Below, in pieces: positions 5,699-6,911 of a DNA stretch of 6,911 nt. The notes under the pieces were generated by a model. It saw only the letters and a list, made by a program, of their open reading frames with translations. It was not told the origin of the DNA and searched no databases. The stretch's first letter is position 1. Each line of letters starts with the position of its first letter. The position numbers and the translations under genes were made by a program. The stretch covers positions 1 to 6,911 of the forward strand of contig VGJH01000071.1 in assembly GCA_016867505.1 (NCBI GenBank), given 5' to 3'. This DNA comes from Candidatus Bathyarchaeota archaeon (GTDB lineage: Archaea > Thermoproteota > Bathyarchaeia > TCS64).

Positions 5699-6911
5699 CT
5701 AAAATGTTGGTAAAGGAATACGAGCATCGGTTGTAACATTTATCCCTAATTGAATTAACGGTGTTTCATCACCATTATTCATTAGGTGTGTTGTATGCAT
5801 TTCGCATCCTTTTAATTGGATTAAAACATCAACACATTTTCTTGCCCGAATATCATTTACTGCACTAGCAGCTAATGCATCTAAGACTTCTTTAACATCA
5901 AGGCATGCTGTGCTTCGACCAAATGTCCGCTTCAGTCTAACCATATTTTCAATAACTAGAGGTGAAATTAACAAAGCATCTTCTGGGAGTTTTGCCAATT
6001 CTTTAATCGCATTTAAGAGTGCAGCTGACTCAGCATGCATTAATGGGCTATTTTTACCAGTTATAATTTTGAAACCATTTTTGACATAAATCTCAATTGA
6101 TGCACCACAGAATATCCCTTTGTAGCCTTTTCCTTCATTCTTTCTACGTTCTGCATCAATGGCAGCATCCCTAGCAGGTTTAACCACTCTTCTATCATCG
6201 GGTTTTACATTAACTTTCGCCATCACATTCTCAATACGATTTAATGTATCTCTGCCAGTATATCCCTCAACAAAATCTCTTTGATACCTGAAGAACCGTC
6301 TTACAACTTCTTCTTTTGCTGCAAGGCTGCAGACTTCATCGTTGACAATGCCCTCTTTTGCCATATTGACTCCCATATCAGTTGGGCTCTTGTACTTGGC
6401 TAATGGGTCTTCTTTACCAACCATTTTATCAATTAATCTCTTTAATATTGAAAAATTCTCAACATCTCTATTATAATTAATGGCAATTACTCCATAAGCT
6501 GCAAGATGAAATGGATCAACCATATTGTAATCATTAATATCCGCTGTCGCTGCTTCGTATGCAATATTTATAGGATGCTCTAAATTTAAATTCCAAATTG
6601 GGAAAGTTTCAAATTTTGCAAAGCCTGATTTGATGCCATTTTTTCTGTCTTGATAAATTTGGCTCATGGCGAAACTCATTTTTCCACTACCAGGTCCTGG
6701 TGCTGTTACAATTACAATTTTTTTCTTTGTTGGCACATATTCTGGTTTTCCATATCCATCATCGCTGAGAACTTTATCTAGGTCAGTTAGATAGTTTGGT
6801 ATTTCATATCCGATGTATACTGGGTAACCTCTGTTTTCGAGTCTTTGTTTGAACTTTAATGCGCTCCATTCTCCGCTGAATCGGTTAATGATTACTGCGG
6901 ATACTGGTAAA
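5699..6911 (-). CDS. DUF1846/UPF0371 family protein (N-terminal part beyond window edge)
   Basis: This belongs to the DUF1846 (UPF0371) family, whose biochemical role I do not know to be established. The reading frame stays open to the right edge, giving 403 residues of a family that is usually about 500 long, so roughly the first 95 are missing. The GTG at 6736 is internal: the residues before it (such as VIINRFSGEW, GYPVYIGYEIPNYLTD, LSDDGYGKPEYV) are conserved family sequence. The hallmark TAPGPGSGKM follows at 69-78, a P-loop-like turn with Met where Walker A has Ser/Thr. Further family landmarks are SLAAKEEVVRRFFRY, GKNSPLMHAESAALLNA, LLISPLVIENMVRLK, and the C-terminal GCEMHTTHLMNN followed by LGINVTTD. 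No membrane segment or signal is seen. The family is best known to me from Firmicutes and Actinobacteria, so its presence in an archaeon is notable. Family assignment is firm; function is unknown. Confidence 0.9.
   Translation of the reverse strand, partial: LPVSAVIINRFSGEWSALKFKQRLENRGYPVYIGYEIPNYLTDLDKVLSDDGYGKPEYVPTKKKIVIVTAPGPGSGKMSFAMSQIYQDRKNGIKSGFAKFETFPIWNLNLEHPINIAYEAATADINDYNMVDPFHLAAYGVIAINYNRDVENFSILKRLIDKMVGKEDPLAKYKSPTDMGVNMAKEGIVNDEVCSLAAKEEVVRRFFRYQRDFVEGYTGRDTLNRIENVMAKVNVKPDDRRVVKPARDAAIDAERRKNEGKGYKGIFCGASIEIYVKNGFKIITGKNSPLMHAESAALLNAIKELAKLPEDALLISPLVIENMVRLKRTFGRSTACLDVKEVLDALAASAVNDIRARKCVDVLIQLKGCEMHTTHLMNNGDETPLIQLGINVTTDARIPLPTF

Noticed and set aside
6734..6736. GTG start of the DUF1846 gene
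   Set aside because: Fifty-eight codons upstream of it remain open and match the family; the start lies beyond the right edge.
1..6911. CRISPR arrays, tRNA or rRNA genes, insertion sequences
   Set aside because: Reading both strands I saw no regularly spaced repeats, no tRNA cloverleaf sequences, no rRNA segments, and no transposase or terminal inverted repeats; nearly all the window is accounted for by genes.

Overview
The window is AT-rich archaeal chromosome, most likely from the Thaumarchaeota (Nitrososphaeria) or a close relative. The main evidence is a set of Cdv/ESCRT cell-division proteins: two Snf7-type ESCRT-III proteins (CdvB family) and a complete MIT-AAA ATPase of the Vps4/CdvC family. 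The first CdvB has the N-terminal GPLKPR-type entry and NELAEIRK core that I associate with thaumarchaeal CdvB. An archaeal-type methylthioadenosine phosphorylase, oligo-T terminators without strong hairpins and probable leaderless promoters fit the same picture. This placement is an inference from protein flavour; no rRNA is present to confirm it.

Layout. Bases 1-586 (+) hold the 3' part of a cdvB gene that enters from beyond the left edge. It ends at a nested hairpin plus T-tract (590-637), followed by an AT-rich promoter region with two TTTAAG boxes and a perfect 16-bp palindrome (707-722). Bases 737-3072 (+) form a tight three-gene operon: a second, extended CdvB paralog, CdvC (4-base ATGA overlap) and a 132-residue protein of unknown family with a hydrophobic double segment (12-base gap). 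The operon closes at a T9 tract. A short promoter region leads to the methylthioadenosine phosphorylase gene (3147-3944, +). This converges on, and overlaps by 9 bases, pyrG (CTP synthase, 3936-5552, -, TTG start). Beyond a 146-base spacer lies a DUF1846/UPF0371 protein (5699-6911, -), whose N-terminal coding part runs off the right edge.

How the genes work together. By analogy with the Cdv/ESCRT-III system, CdvB-family proteins polymerise on the division-site membrane, and CdvC binds their tails through its MIT domain and remodels the polymer with ATP. The small hydrophobic protein translated right after CdvC is the least explained and most interesting part; it is a candidate membrane partner of this machinery. 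The right half is metabolic (methylthioadenosine salvage, CTP synthesis, an uncharacterised DUF1846 protein) with no evident functional tie to the cdv cluster.
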